A DNA stretch of 64,000 nucleotides from Henriciella sp. (GTDB taxonomy: Bacteria; Pseudomonadota; Alphaproteobacteria; Caulobacterales; Hyphomonadaceae), in the NCBI RefSeq assembly GCF_029936995.1, contig NZ_JAPYRE010000003.1:434001-498000 (forward strand). The letters are read 5' to 3'. Under the pieces are notes generated by a model that saw only the letters and a program-made list of their open reading frames with translations, was not told the origin of the DNA and searched no databases. This document shows, piece by piece, positions 9,000-17,801 of this stretch; positions within the stretch are counted from its first letter, which is position 1; each line of letters begins with the position of its first letter. Both the position numbers and the translations under genes were made by a program.

Positions 9000-10196
9000 C
9001 TAATTTGCTGCATACAGCACGTCCCGTCGGTCAAAGTAAGCGTCGATAGCCCGGCCAACCGCTTCGGCCGTCCTCTGACGACCCGCCTGCGTCCCGAGAC
9101 GCGCGGCATCGGAACGATTCGTCAGGAAACCGATTTCCAGCAGGACGGCCGGGACATCCGGCGCCAGCAGAACGAAGAAATTCTCACGCCTGTGACTGTT
9201 ACGGACAATCGGACCCGCCTTGGCCAGCTCTGGCGTCAGCATTTCCGCAAAGATCGAGGAATTTGACTTTGTCTCCCGCTTGATGAGGTCTGCTAGGATA
9301 CCTGAAACTTCCTGTGACGTGCCGTCTTCAATAGGCAGGTCCCAGCCATTCGAGCGCGCTGTACCGTCTACGCGACGCTCCCCTCGGGCTGACAGGGTGT
9401 AGACCGTTGCGCCGGAAACGCCCGAATTCGCTGCGGCATCCGCATGTACGGAGATAAACAGGTCAGCGCCCCAGTTCCGCGCCATGGAAACCCTGTCCTC
9501 GTGTTCAATGTAACGATCATCGTTACGCGTCAGGTGCACTGTATAACGTCCCGATCTTTCAAGTACGGCCTTGATCGCCTGGGAGGCTTTCAGGACGATT
9601 GATTTTTCATACTGGCCAGCATGGCTTGAGGCGCCCGGGTCGCGTCCACCATGGCCTGGGTCGATAACAACGACATACTTTTCCGGAGCCGCGTAGGCAG
9701 GCGTTTCTTCGGGCAAGCTGGCCTGTTCCGCCTGCCCTTCCCGCGACGCAATATAGGTCCTGCGCGTTTCAGCATCCTGTTCAGCTGCCATATTGAAGCG
9801 GACAGGCGCCACGCGGACAAGGTCAACGACGAGCCTGTAACGAGGCTCCACGCTTGTTGGCGAAAGGTCGAGCGTCCGTGAAACCATCATCGGTGTGTTC
9901 AGGCTGAAGATGATTTCGCTACCGCGGATTTCATAGGAATCCACACCCCCCTGCGTGGGCGGCGTATCCGCATCCAGAGCAACCCGCGAGCCCGGCAGCC
10001 TCACATCGATCTTCGGTGTATTCTCGTCTGCAAACAGAAAAGCCTCATGATCCACCGGCTCATCGGACGAAAACACGATCCGCGTATGCTGCGCGTCACC
10101 ACTTACCGAAATCGCGCTTATCTCTGCTGCATGGCTGTACGCAGCGCACAAACAGGCACTGACAAGGAGCAATACATGTCGAATCAACATCGTCAC
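9000..10196 (-). CDS. amiC: N-acetylmuramoyl-L-alanine amidase, AmiC type
   Basis: A 398-residue periplasmic zinc amidase that cleaves septal peptidoglycan between MurNAc and L-Ala. A Sec signal peptide (MLIRHVLLLVSACLCAAYSHA) is followed by an AMIN domain (about 25-125), a linker, and an Amidase_3 domain. The zinc and catalytic residues appear in IDPGHGGRDPGA (His near 180), EKSIVL, SVHADAA and LLEIGFLTN (the catalytic Glu). Between the two domains is a Gln/Glu-rich linker. Its stop is about 100 nt upstream of the mrcA start, so the two probably share a transcript. Divergent from rne. Confidence 0.93.
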   Translation of the reverse strand: MTMLIRHVLLLVSACLCAAYSHAAEISAISVSGDAQHTRIVFSSDEPVDHEAFLFADENTPKIDVRLPGSRVALDADTPPTQGGVDSYEIRGSEIIFSLNTPMMVSRTLDLSPTSVEPRYRLVVDLVRVAPVRFNMAAEQDAETRRTYIASREGQAEQASLPEETPAYAAPEKYVVVIDPGHGGRDPGASSHAGQYEKSIVLKASQAIKAVLERSGRYTVHLTRNDDRYIEHEDRVSMARNWGADLFISVHADAAANSGVSGATVYTLSARGERRVDGTARSNGWDLPIEDGTSQEVSGILADLIKRETKSNSSIFAEMLTPELAKAGPIVRNSHRRENFFVLLAPDVPAVLLEIGFLTNRSDAARLGTQAGRQRTAEAVGRAIDAYFDRRDVLYAAN

Positions 10197-10604
10197 CTAT
10201 CCGGGGTCCCTCAAATCGGATTGTTTGACGATGTACATGCCACATTGATGATTAATCCGGTGTTTACCGTCGGCGTCAGCACTGCGATTTTCCTGTTTAT
10301 GACATTTTACGCTTTTCATCGCCCTCGGGTTTGGGCATGTTCAACCTGCCCTGAACCAAACAGGGCGAGAGCTAATCCCGGACAGACGCGTGGCCCGGCC
10401 CTATACAAGCCTCACGCGACACCTGTCGGACACGGATAACCGAACCAATGTTGCCTATCTGCCAGCATGTCCCATCACGTATTGCGCCCCGAGGCGCGCG
10501 GATGGCCTGGCCTGTAGGCATTCCACGAAACATTCCTGGCGACAGACGCAGAGCCTCCGGCCTTGGCCGGTGGACCGCGCCGCCAGACAACAAGGCTATT
10601 GCAC
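10197..10604 (+). other. Intergenic leader between amiC and rne with several stem-loops
   Basis: A 408-bp region without a convincing gene, holding the divergent promoters of amiC and rne and a long rne 5' leader. Visible stems on the rne strand are GCCCTG/CAGGGC (10348-10366, 7-nt loop), GCGCC/GGCGC (10484-10497, loop CCGA) and CCGG/CCGG (10557-10570). RNase E of enterics controls its own mRNA through structured leader hairpins; whether this leader does so is inference. No strong -35/-10 pair stands out. Confidence 0.4.
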
Positions 10605-13151
10605 ATGAGCAAGTTAATGCTGATCGATGCGGTCCACCCGGAAGAGACCCGGGTGGCCCTCGTTTCGAACGGGCAGGTTGATGACTTCGATTTTGAAACA
10701 ACCGGCAAGGAACAACTAAGAGGCAACATCTACCTCGCCAAAGTCACGCGGGTGGAGCCATCACTTCAGGCCTGTTTCGTTGATTATGGTGGAAACCGTC
10801 ATGGTTTCCTGGCCTTCAGCGAAATCCATCCCGACTATTACCAGCTCCCGCAGGAGGACCGTGAGGCGCTTCTCCAGGATGCCGCGCGGGCGGCTGCCGA
10901 AAATGATGACCTTGATGCCGACGATCCGGATGAGGACCTCGAATCACCGTCAGACCTGATCGAAGGAGATGGCGGCGACACTGATGAGGATTCGTCCGAA
11001 AGCTCTGACAGCGATGACGAAAACGCCAGCCAGGCGAAGAAGCCCCGCCAGTCAGTCTCGAAACGCTATAAGATCCAGGAAGTCATCCGGCGGCGTCAGG
11101 TGATGCTGGTTCAGGTCGTCAAGGAAGAGCGCGGCAATAAGGGCGCTGCGCTGACAACCTTCCTGTCCCTGGCCGGCCGCTACAGCGTTCTCATGCCGAA
11201 CACACCGCGCGGCGGCGGTATTTCCCGCAAGATTTCAAGTGGCACCGACCGTAAACGCCTCAAGGAAATCATGAGCAGCCTCGCCGTGCCAAACGGCATG
11301 GGGCTCATCGTCCGCACAGCCGGGGCCAAGCGCACGAAGACAGACATCAAGCGCGATTATGAGTATCTCCAGAAGCTCTGGGACAATATCCGCAACAAGA
11401 CGCTGGAATCGATCGCGCCCTGTTGCATCCATGAGGAAGGTGGTCTCGTCCATCGCGCCATGCGCGACATGTTCGACAAGGACATTGAAGAAGTCGTGAT
11501 CCAGGGTCAGCCAGCCTATCGAGAGGCCAAGGACCTGTCCAAGATGATCATGCCGACACAGGCCCGCAAGGTGAAACAATGGAAGTCAACCGCACCTCTC
11601 TTTGTTTCTGAAGGCGTGGAAGAACAGCTGGATTCCATTTTCTCTCCAGTCGTGCAGATGAAATCCGGCGGCTATCTGGTCATCAACCAGACAGAAGCTC
11701 TCGTTGCCATTGACGTGAACTCCGGCAAAGCCACCAAGGGCCGCAACATCGAGCAGACGGCGCTCCAGACAAACCTGGAAGCGGCCGAGGAAGCCTGCCG
11801 TCAGATGCGCCTGCGCGACCTTGCCGGTCTTGTCGTAATCGACTTCATCGACATGGAGGAGAACAAGAATAACCGCACAGTCGAGAAGAAGCTGAAAGAC
11901 TGCCTCAAGATCGACCGGGCACGCGTCCAGTGCGGAAAGATCTCCCAGTTCGGCCTGATGGAAATTTCGCGTCAGCGCCGCCGGGCCGGCGTACTGCAGG
12001 CCACCTCAGATCCTTGTGATGCCTGTAACGGCACGGGGCGGAGACGCTCAGTCTCCTCGGCTGCGCTACAGCTCCTGCGCACACTTGAAGCGCGTGCATC
12101 TGGCGGCGGTCTCGCCTCCATCACCGTTCATGCGCCCACGGATGTCGCGCTCTATCTTCTCAACAATAAGCGCGAAGCCATTACCGAAATCGAGGAAGCA
12201 GCCGGGTTTGCAATCTCCGTGACCTCTTCCGATGATCTTCTGCCGGGTGATTTCCGCATTGATGCCGAGAAAGACCCGAACAAGAAATCGAAGCGCAAGT
12301 CGCGCGCCTCTGACCGTAGCAAGCACATCAGCGGTGATGCCGATGATGACAAGCTGCCAAGCGAGAATGAAACGGACGAGGATGAGGCTGAGGACACAGC
12401 AGCCGATACATCTGACGAGCGTGCCGCCTCGGATGACGAGAAATCCAACCAGCCCCGCAAGCGCCGCCGGCGCGGACGGCGCGGCGGACGGCGCAGACGG
12501 CGCGACACGGGACCGATCGTCCCGGCAGATGGTGGCGCCCTTCTGGATGGGCTAGCGTCGAGCGCGCCTGCCCTTCTTGATGAGGAGCCGCCTGCCCTGC
12601 CCGACCCTGAAGAGGTCAACCGCGCAGCGCTCTCTCAACCCCAGCTCGCCAAGACTGTCGCGCTCGAGGTCGAAAAATCCGATGACTCGCAGCAGGAAGA
12701 GAAAAAGCCATCTCGACGGCGCAGGTCGAGGGGCGGGCGCTCACGGAATAATGGCAACAAGGCCGAGGCAAATCAGGCCCAGGAGACACATGGCGACAAT
12801 GACAACGCCAGGTCCGAGCCAGACTCCAGAACGCCCGAGCCCGCAGCGCCGGTAAAGGGCCCTGTCGAGCCGGCGCCCGAACCTGCCGCAGCAAAGACCG
12901 AAACGCCGGAGAAGCAGCCTGAAGAGGCCAAGCCGGAAAAGGTTGAAACCAAGGCTGAACCGGCTTCTACGACCGGCTCTGAGGATAAGTCTCAGGCAGA
13001 TGAGCCAGCAACAGACGAAACATCCAAACCGGCTTCTGTCTTCCAGTCAGGTGAAGCCATTGCCAGCGAGCCTGTGCTCGTCACTGATGACGCGTCAGAC
13101 AGCAAGAAAAGCAAGCCTAAGCGCCGCGGCTGGTGGTCCCGCGGACGCTAG
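10605..13151 (+). CDS. rne: Ribonuclease E
   Basis: An 848-residue endoribonuclease and degradosome scaffold. The S1 domain (about 35-175) is interrupted by an acidic insert (about 98-150, DDLDADDPDEDLE). The DNase I-like catalytic core has VAIDVNSGK (near 368) and VIDFIDMEEN (near 412), the two acidic metal-binding sites. The zinc link is CDACNGTGRRR (near 470). The C-terminal half is disordered, with Arg-rich tracts (KRRRRGRRGG) and acidic tracts, and ends in RGWWSRGR. In Caulobacter the S1 insert contacts helicase RhlB and the terminal GWW binds PNPase. The start MSKLMLIDA was chosen because family N-termini begin there; 14 in-frame codons upstream are ignored. Confidence 0.95.
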   Translation: MSKLMLIDAVHPEETRVALVSNGQVDDFDFETTGKEQLRGNIYLAKVTRVEPSLQACFVDYGGNRHGFLAFSEIHPDYYQLPQEDREALLQDAARAAAENDDLDADDPDEDLESPSDLIEGDGGDTDEDSSESSDSDDENASQAKKPRQSVSKRYKIQEVIRRRQVMLVQVVKEERGNKGAALTTFLSLAGRYSVLMPNTPRGGGISRKISSGTDRKRLKEIMSSLAVPNGMGLIVRTAGAKRTKTDIKRDYEYLQKLWDNIRNKTLESIAPCCIHEEGGLVHRAMRDMFDKDIEEVVIQGQPAYREAKDLSKMIMPTQARKVKQWKSTAPLFVSEGVEEQLDSIFSPVVQMKSGGYLVINQTEALVAIDVNSGKATKGRNIEQTALQTNLEAAEEACRQMRLRDLAGLVVIDFIDMEENKNNRTVEKKLKDCLKIDRARVQCGKISQFGLMEISRQRRRAGVLQATSDPCDACNGTGRRRSVSSAALQLLRTLEARASGGGLASITVHAPTDVALYLLNNKREAITEIEEAAGFAISVTSSDDLLPGDFRIDAEKDPNKKSKRKSRASDRSKHISGDADDDKLPSENETDEDEAEDTAADTSDERAASDDEKSNQPRKRRRRGRRGGRRRRRDTGPIVPADGGALLDGLASSAPALLDEEPPALPDPEEVNRAALSQPQLAKTVALEVEKSDDSQQEEKKPSRRRRSRGGRSRNNGNKAEANQAQETHGDNDNARSEPDSRTPEPAAPVKGPVEPAPEPAAAKTETPEKQPEEAKPEKVETKAEPASTTGSEDKSQADEPATDETSKPASVFQSGEAIASEPVLVTDDASDSKKSKPKRRGWWSRGR

Positions 13152-13176
13152 TTCCGTTTTCAAGTGTTGGTAAAAG

Positions 13177-13201
13177 TCTCAGCCGCCTTTAGCGGCTGAG
13201 A
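13177..13201. terminator. Bidirectional terminator between rne and the leucine dehydrogenase gene
   Basis: A perfect 9-bp stem CTCAGCCGC (13178-13186) / GCGGCTGAG (13192-13200) with loop CTTTA. On the plus strand it is followed by ATTCTTTG. On the minus strand it is followed by ACTTTTACC. It serves the convergent genes and overlaps the stop codon of the minus-strand gene. Confidence 0.8.
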
Positions 13202-14225
13202 TTCTTTGCCGGGCAATGCGCTCAGCAACGACATTTGTGGGCAGGTCCTGAGAAAGGGCATCATCGAGCACCTCGCCAAGTGTGTCGATCAGGACGTCGA
13301 GCTTCGACATCACCCAGTCGCGGGAGTAAGCGCCCGATATTTCGGCTGCCACATTGATAATCCCGCCGCCATTGATGACATAGTCCGGAGCGTACAGGAT
13401 ACCTGCTTCCTTCAGCGCGCTGTCCATTTCAGGGCTGGCAAGCTGATTATTGGCGCCACCGGCAACCACTTTCGCCTTGAGGCGCGGCAGCGTCGTCTTG
13501 TTGATGATGGCACCCAGCGCATTTGGTGAGAAGATTTCCGCGTCCACATCATAGATATCGTCAGTCTTGATACGGGTTGCCCCGGTGCGTTGGCACACCT
13601 TCGCCAGTTCCTCTTCGTCTATATCACAGACAAAAAGTTTCGCGCCTTCTTTCGCCAGGTGATCACATAGATAGCCGCCGACCGAGCCGACCCCCTGGAC
13701 GGCAATCGTCCGGCCAGACAGGTCATCACTTCCAAAAGCGCGCTGTGCGGATGCCTTGATTCCCCGATAGACCCCTTGCGCGGTAATCGGGGACGGGTCG
13801 CCACTGGCCGCCTCCCCTTTGTCCAGCCCGGCAACAAACTTCGTTTGGGTTGAGACGACAGCCATGTCGTCAGTATCAACACCAACATCCTCAGCCGTGT
13901 AGTAAGCCCCGTTGAGCGTATCGATCGCCCGGCCGAATGCCTTGAAAAGCGCCTCCGACTTATCGGTCTTGGAGTTGCCCCAGATCACGGCTTTGCCACC
14001 ACCGAGTGGAAGCCCAGCCATGGCGTTCTTGAAGCTCATCCCCTGTGACAGGCGCAAGGCGTCACGCAACGCGTGTTCGCCGGTTTCATACTGCCACATC
14101 CGGCACCCTCCGGCGGCCGGCCCAAGCGCGGTGGAGTGAACCGCAATGATCGCGCGCAGCCCGCTGTCTGCGTCCTCGAAGAAGTGCACACCTTCATGCC
14201 GGTCATAGGAGGGATGGTCGAACAT
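13179..14225 (-). CDS. Leucine (Glu/Leu/Phe/Val) dehydrogenase family enzyme
   Basis: A 348-residue NAD-dependent amino-acid dehydrogenase that interconverts branched-chain amino acids and their 2-oxo acids. The N-terminal dimerisation/substrate domain has MSFKNAMAGLPLGGGKAV, with the catalytic lysine in GGGK (near 76-80). The Rossmann domain has the nucleotide loop VQGVGSVGGYL, and VINGGGIINVA lies near the C-terminus. The length matches leucine dehydrogenases (about 345-365) rather than hexameric glutamate dehydrogenases. Exact substrate preference cannot be read off. It may work with the acyl-CoA dehydrogenase at 22.3 kb in branched-chain catabolism, but they are not linked in an operon. 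Confidence 0.88.
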   Translation of the reverse strand: MFDHPSYDRHEGVHFFEDADSGLRAIIAVHSTALGPAAGGCRMWQYETGEHALRDALRLSQGMSFKNAMAGLPLGGGKAVIWGNSKTDKSEALFKAFGRAIDTLNGAYYTAEDVGVDTDDMAVVSTQTKFVAGLDKGEAASGDPSPITAQGVYRGIKASAQRAFGSDDLSGRTIAVQGVGSVGGYLCDHLAKEGAKLFVCDIDEEELAKVCQRTGATRIKTDDIYDVDAEIFSPNALGAIINKTTLPRLKAKVVAGGANNQLASPEMDSALKEAGILYAPDYVINGGGIINVAAEISGAYSRDWVMSKLDVLIDTLGEVLDDALSQDLPTNVVAERIARQRISAAKGG

Positions 14226-14288
14226 TGGTTACTCCTGAAACTGTTGATGCGGCCTTAGCGCGCCGGGAGGTACGGTCAACCCGTAACG

Positions 14289-15272
14289 TCACCTCACGGG
14301 AATATCTGGCGCACCAGACGGCAAGTCTCCGGAAGAATCTTCCATAAATGCTCTTATATCCGCAAAAACCGTCTCAGCCTGCTTGTCACGGAGAAGCATG
14401 TGATAGCCATTTTCATAGAATGCGGTTCGAACATGTTTTGGCAGGACACGCACCGTTCTCTTCATCGCCTTGTCGGGGATTACAATATCCTTGGCCCCAT
14501 AGGTTAGCAGGGTCGGTACCTCATCGGTCAGGTGGGGCGCGGCCCTGTGTGCCTCCTCCATGAGTGACACAGCCCCGTAAATCTGGTCGATACGGTTTTC
14601 TTTCAGCCCCAGTGGGTCGTTCCAGAGGTCACGCAGCATCTCGATATTGTCCGAAGGCTCGATCTTCACCCCTTTCGGCGGCCGCACGATCCAGGCTGGT
14701 CTGACATGCGAGGATATCCACAGGCTTGAACTGTAAAGCGGATTGATCGCGCCCCAGCCACGCAGTCCCGGTCCGGACAGAATGAGACGGTCCACACTCG
14801 CGGGTGGATCATCAGACCCAAAGACCGTCATGGCGACCGCCCCGCCCATGGATATGCCGACAACTGCAAGCGGCGTATCGGGGTGGCGCGCTTTCGCCAG
14901 CCTGATTGCGGTACGCAGGTCAGCGCGCAACAGGTCCGGATCCGGCCAGATACCGCGATTGACCGAGCGCCCGAAACCGCGCTGGTCATAGGCATACGTT
15001 GTCACGCCCCGCTCAGCCATCCAGGGCGCAATCATATGAAAGGCATTGGCATAGTCGTTCATGCCGTGCAGACCAACCACAACCCAGTCAGGCTGGCCGG
15101 ATTGCGCCTCCCAGACCGTCAGGCCAAGTTCTGCCCCGTCGAAACTGACAAACCTATCCTCATTCATCCTGAATTGCGGCTGCACTGCATCCTCCGGGTC
15201 AAGCCGCGTCTGCCGTTCAGGCGTGGCGCACGCGCTGACAAAGACAACGACGACAAGCAGAATATATCTCAT
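14289..15272 (-). CDS. Alpha/beta hydrolase lipoprotein (monoacylglycerol lipase-like)
   Basis: A 327-residue serine hydrolase anchored as a lipoprotein: the N-terminus MRYILLVVVVFVSACATPE has a lipobox (VSAC). The body is the Hydrolase_4/lysophospholipase fold, with the oxyanion loop GLHGMNDYANAF, the nucleophile elbow GISMGGA (Ser near 141), a YAYDQRGFGRS strand, and a late Asp (GAKDIVIPDKA) and His (NGYHMLLRD) completing the triad. The likely substrates are monoacylglycerols or lysophospholipids in the envelope. Its ATG overlaps the stop of the upstream UDG-like gene as ATGA, so the two are translationally coupled, although no shared function is obvious. Confidence 0.85.
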   Translation of the reverse strand: MRYILLVVVVFVSACATPERQTRLDPEDAVQPQFRMNEDRFVSFDGAELGLTVWEAQSGQPDWVVVGLHGMNDYANAFHMIAPWMAERGVTTYAYDQRGFGRSVNRGIWPDPDLLRADLRTAIRLAKARHPDTPLAVVGISMGGAVAMTVFGSDDPPASVDRLILSGPGLRGWGAINPLYSSSLWISSHVRPAWIVRPPKGVKIEPSDNIEMLRDLWNDPLGLKENRIDQIYGAVSLMEEAHRAAPHLTDEVPTLLTYGAKDIVIPDKAMKRTVRVLPKHVRTAFYENGYHMLLRDKQAETVFADIRAFMEDSSGDLPSGAPDIPVR

Positions 15273-15871
15273 AGAAGCGCCCTTACCCGTTCGCGCAAGA
15301 CCGGAAGCAGCTCTGCCTCGAACCAGGGATTTTTCTTCAGCCAGGCATTATTGCGCCAGCTTGGATGAGGCGTTGGCAGCACGCCCCTTTCATTCAGATG
15401 CACACGCCAGTTGCGTACGTTTTCGGTCAGCGTCTTCGCCCCTGCCCGTCCCAGGTGCCAGCGCTGGGCGTAACCGCCAATTGCCAGCACAAGCTCAAGC
15501 TTAGGTAGCCGCGCCAGCAGACCGTCTCGCCATGTCGGGGCACAGACTTTCATCGGTGGCAGGTCCCCACCCTTCGTGTCATAGCCTGGAAAGCAGAAGC
15601 CCATGGGCGCTATGGCTATCCGGCTTTCATCATAGAATTCCTCATCGCTCACCCCCATCCATGCGCGCAGGCGCACGCCAGACGGGTCATTGAACGGTTT
15701 CGACGAGACATCTGCCAGATTGCCCGGTGCCTGGCTGGCGATCAGTATGCGCGCCGGGCTTGCTGCGCGCAGGATCGGGTTAGCAGGGCGTTGCATGTCG
15801 CCTTCACACTTCCGGCAGGCGCGCACCCGATCAAGATAGGATTGAAGATCGTCACTCACATTCGAAGACAT
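15269..15871 (-). CDS. Uracil-DNA glycosylase superfamily protein
   Basis: A 200-residue protein of the UDG fold. Visible features are RACRKCEG near the N-terminus (a Cys-x2-Cys pair), ILIASQAPGNLAD (the strand and loop before the active site), DPSGVRLRAWMG, LAIGGYAQRWHLG and the late LPTPHPSWRNN, which is the HPS-type motif that clamps DNA in this superfamily. Two further cysteines (GFCFPGYD, KVCAPTWRD) make four in all and could hold an Fe-S cluster as in type 4/5 enzymes. MSSNVSDD at 15871 is taken as start; a longer frame to 15952 has no family-like N-terminus. The activity on uracil is inferred. Confidence 0.8.
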   Translation of the reverse strand: MSSNVSDDLQSYLDRVRACRKCEGDMQRPANPILRAASPARILIASQAPGNLADVSSKPFNDPSGVRLRAWMGVSDEEFYDESRIAIAPMGFCFPGYDTKGGDLPPMKVCAPTWRDGLLARLPKLELVLAIGGYAQRWHLGRAGAKTLTENVRNWRVHLNERGVLPTPHPSWRNNAWLKKNPWFEAELLPVLRERVRALL

Positions 15872-15983
15872 GCGCGCATGGAGAGCAAGTTCAAGAGCAC
15901 TCAACTTCAACAGGGCTGCGCTTGTTCGTCTTTGGGGCCTATGCCAGAACAAGTTTCATATTCAATCATCAGGAGTCGCATCC

Positions 15984-17798
15984 ATGAAGTATTTCCTCTG
16001 CTCATCCGTCGCGGCAATTGCGCTGGCCGCATGCTCTGCCCCCAGCGACGAAGCTCCGGCGGATAACGACACCCAGACAGAAGCAAACATGGAAGCAGAG
16101 TCTGCTGCTGAAACGGACACCAATACCGCCGATATGGCTGAGGATGCTTCCGGCCTTTTGATGCCGCTTCCTGAAAACACGTCGTCCGGCATAACGGCGG
16201 ACGATCTGGCTACGCGCATCGAAACGCTCGCAGACGATACCTATGAGGGCCGCGGCCCCGGCGCCGAGAAAGGCGAGCAGGCAGCCGACTGGATTGCTGT
16301 CGAGATGGAGCGTGTCGGCCTCGAGCCAGGCGGCGATGATGGCTCCTGGTTCCAGACGGTGGCCATGGTTGAACAGACGCTTGATGAAAGTGCATCCGGC
16401 CTGACCTTCAACGGCGGCAGCTCTGGCGAACCCATGGAGATGACGCTCAAGGAAGACGCTGTTCTCTGGACCAAGCGCCAGAACGCCAAGGAGCTTGATT
16501 TCGAAGATTCCGATCTTGTCTTCGTTGGCTATGGCGTTGTCGCCCCTGAGTATGACTGGAACGACTATGAAGGCCTGGATGTCGAGGGCAAGACGGTCGT
16601 CATGCTGGTCAACGACCCGGGGTTCGCCCGTGAGAACGACGACATCTTCAAGGGCAAGGCAATGACCTATTATGGCCGCTGGACCTACAAATACGAGGAA
16701 GCTGCCCGTCAGGGCGCGACAGGCGCCATTGTCATCCATGAGACGGCCCCCGCTTCGTATGGCTGGGACGTGGTCTCCAACTCATGGTCCGGCGCACAGG
16801 CAGACCTCGTGCGTGAGAATGGCGGCGAGGATCGCATAGTCTATGAGTCCTGGATCACCAACGAAGTCGCCCGCAAACTCTTTGACGAAGCCGGTCTGGA
16901 TTTTGAAGAGCAGAAAGCTGCCGCCAAGGAGCCGGGCTTTGAAGCGGTAGACATGGGCGATCTAACCGCATCTGGCAATCTCGTCCAGTCGGTCACGCAG
17001 ATGGAGTCGCGCAATGTTGTCGGCCTCCTGCCCGGAACAGAAACGCCTGACGAACACGTGCTGTTTACTGCGCACTGGGACCACCTGGGCAAGAAGTCCG
17101 AAGAACGCGCCGGCGAACCGGGACAGGACTTCTACCGCGACAGCATCTTCAACGGCGCGGTCGATAATGCGACTGGCGTTGCCGGACTTCTGGAAATCGC
17201 CGAAGCGATGAGCCAGGAAGAACATCCACGCTCCGGGCTTTTTGTCGCTGTCACACTGGAAGAATCCGGTCTGCTCGGCTCGGCCTATTATGCCGAGAAT
17301 CCGACCGTTCCCATGGACCAGATCGTCGCCGGTGTGAACATGGATGCAATGCTGCCGATCGGCCGCACGAAGGACATGGTCGTTGTCGGCTACGGCGCCT
17401 CCGAGCTGGAAGACATTCTGGCATCCAAGCTGGAAGCACAGGATCGTGTCGTAAAGCCTGACCCGAGACCCGAAGCAGGTTCTTTCTACCGCTCAGATCA
17501 CATCTCCTTTGCCAAGAAAGGCGTCCCCATGCTTTACGCCGATGGTGGCGTCGACAAGCGTGATGGCGGCATTGCTGCCGGCAAGGCGGCATCTGAAGCC
17601 TATACCGCACAACGCTATCACAAGCCTATGGACGAATACTCGTCTGACTGGGACCTGTCAGGTATGGAAGAGGATGTAACCGCTCTCTACGAAGTCGGTC
17701 TCCAGATCATCAACTCGGATGCCTGGCCGACCTGGTATGAAGGTAATGAGTTTGAGGCGGTCCGCCAGGAATCGCTCGGTAATAGCGAAGAAGAGTAG
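15984..17798 (+). CDS. M28 family metallopeptidase lipoprotein with PA domain
   Basis: A 604-residue exported zinc aminopeptidase-like protein. A lipoprotein signal (MKYFLCSSVAAIALAACSAP) is followed by an Ala/Glu/Asp-rich linker, a PA domain insert (about 180-320), then the M28 catalytic domain. Zinc-site motifs are FTAHWDHLG (His near 361), GAVDNATGVA (Asp near 392), TLEESGLLGS (the Glu pair near 425), NMDAML and YRSDHISFAKKGVP (the last His). The family cleaves N-terminal amino acids from peptides in the periplasm. AGGAG at 15971-15975 supports the ATG at 15984. Three nucleotides separate its stop from the rlmJ start. Confidence 0.92.
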   Translation: MKYFLCSSVAAIALAACSAPSDEAPADNDTQTEANMEAESAAETDTNTADMAEDASGLLMPLPENTSSGITADDLATRIETLADDTYEGRGPGAEKGEQAADWIAVEMERVGLEPGGDDGSWFQTVAMVEQTLDESASGLTFNGGSSGEPMEMTLKEDAVLWTKRQNAKELDFEDSDLVFVGYGVVAPEYDWNDYEGLDVEGKTVVMLVNDPGFARENDDIFKGKAMTYYGRWTYKYEEAARQGATGAIVIHETAPASYGWDVVSNSWSGAQADLVRENGGEDRIVYESWITNEVARKLFDEAGLDFEEQKAAAKEPGFEAVDMGDLTASGNLVQSVTQMESRNVVGLLPGTETPDEHVLFTAHWDHLGKKSEERAGEPGQDFYRDSIFNGAVDNATGVAGLLEIAEAMSQEEHPRSGLFVAVTLEESGLLGSAYYAENPTVPMDQIVAGVNMDAMLPIGRTKDMVVVGYGASELEDILASKLEAQDRVVKPDPRPEAGSFYRSDHISFAKKGVPMLYADGGVDKRDGGIAAGKAASEAYTAQRYHKPMDEYSSDWDLSGMEEDVTALYEVGLQIINSDAWPTWYEGNEFEAVRQESLGNSEEE

Positions 17799-17801
17799 GC
17801 T

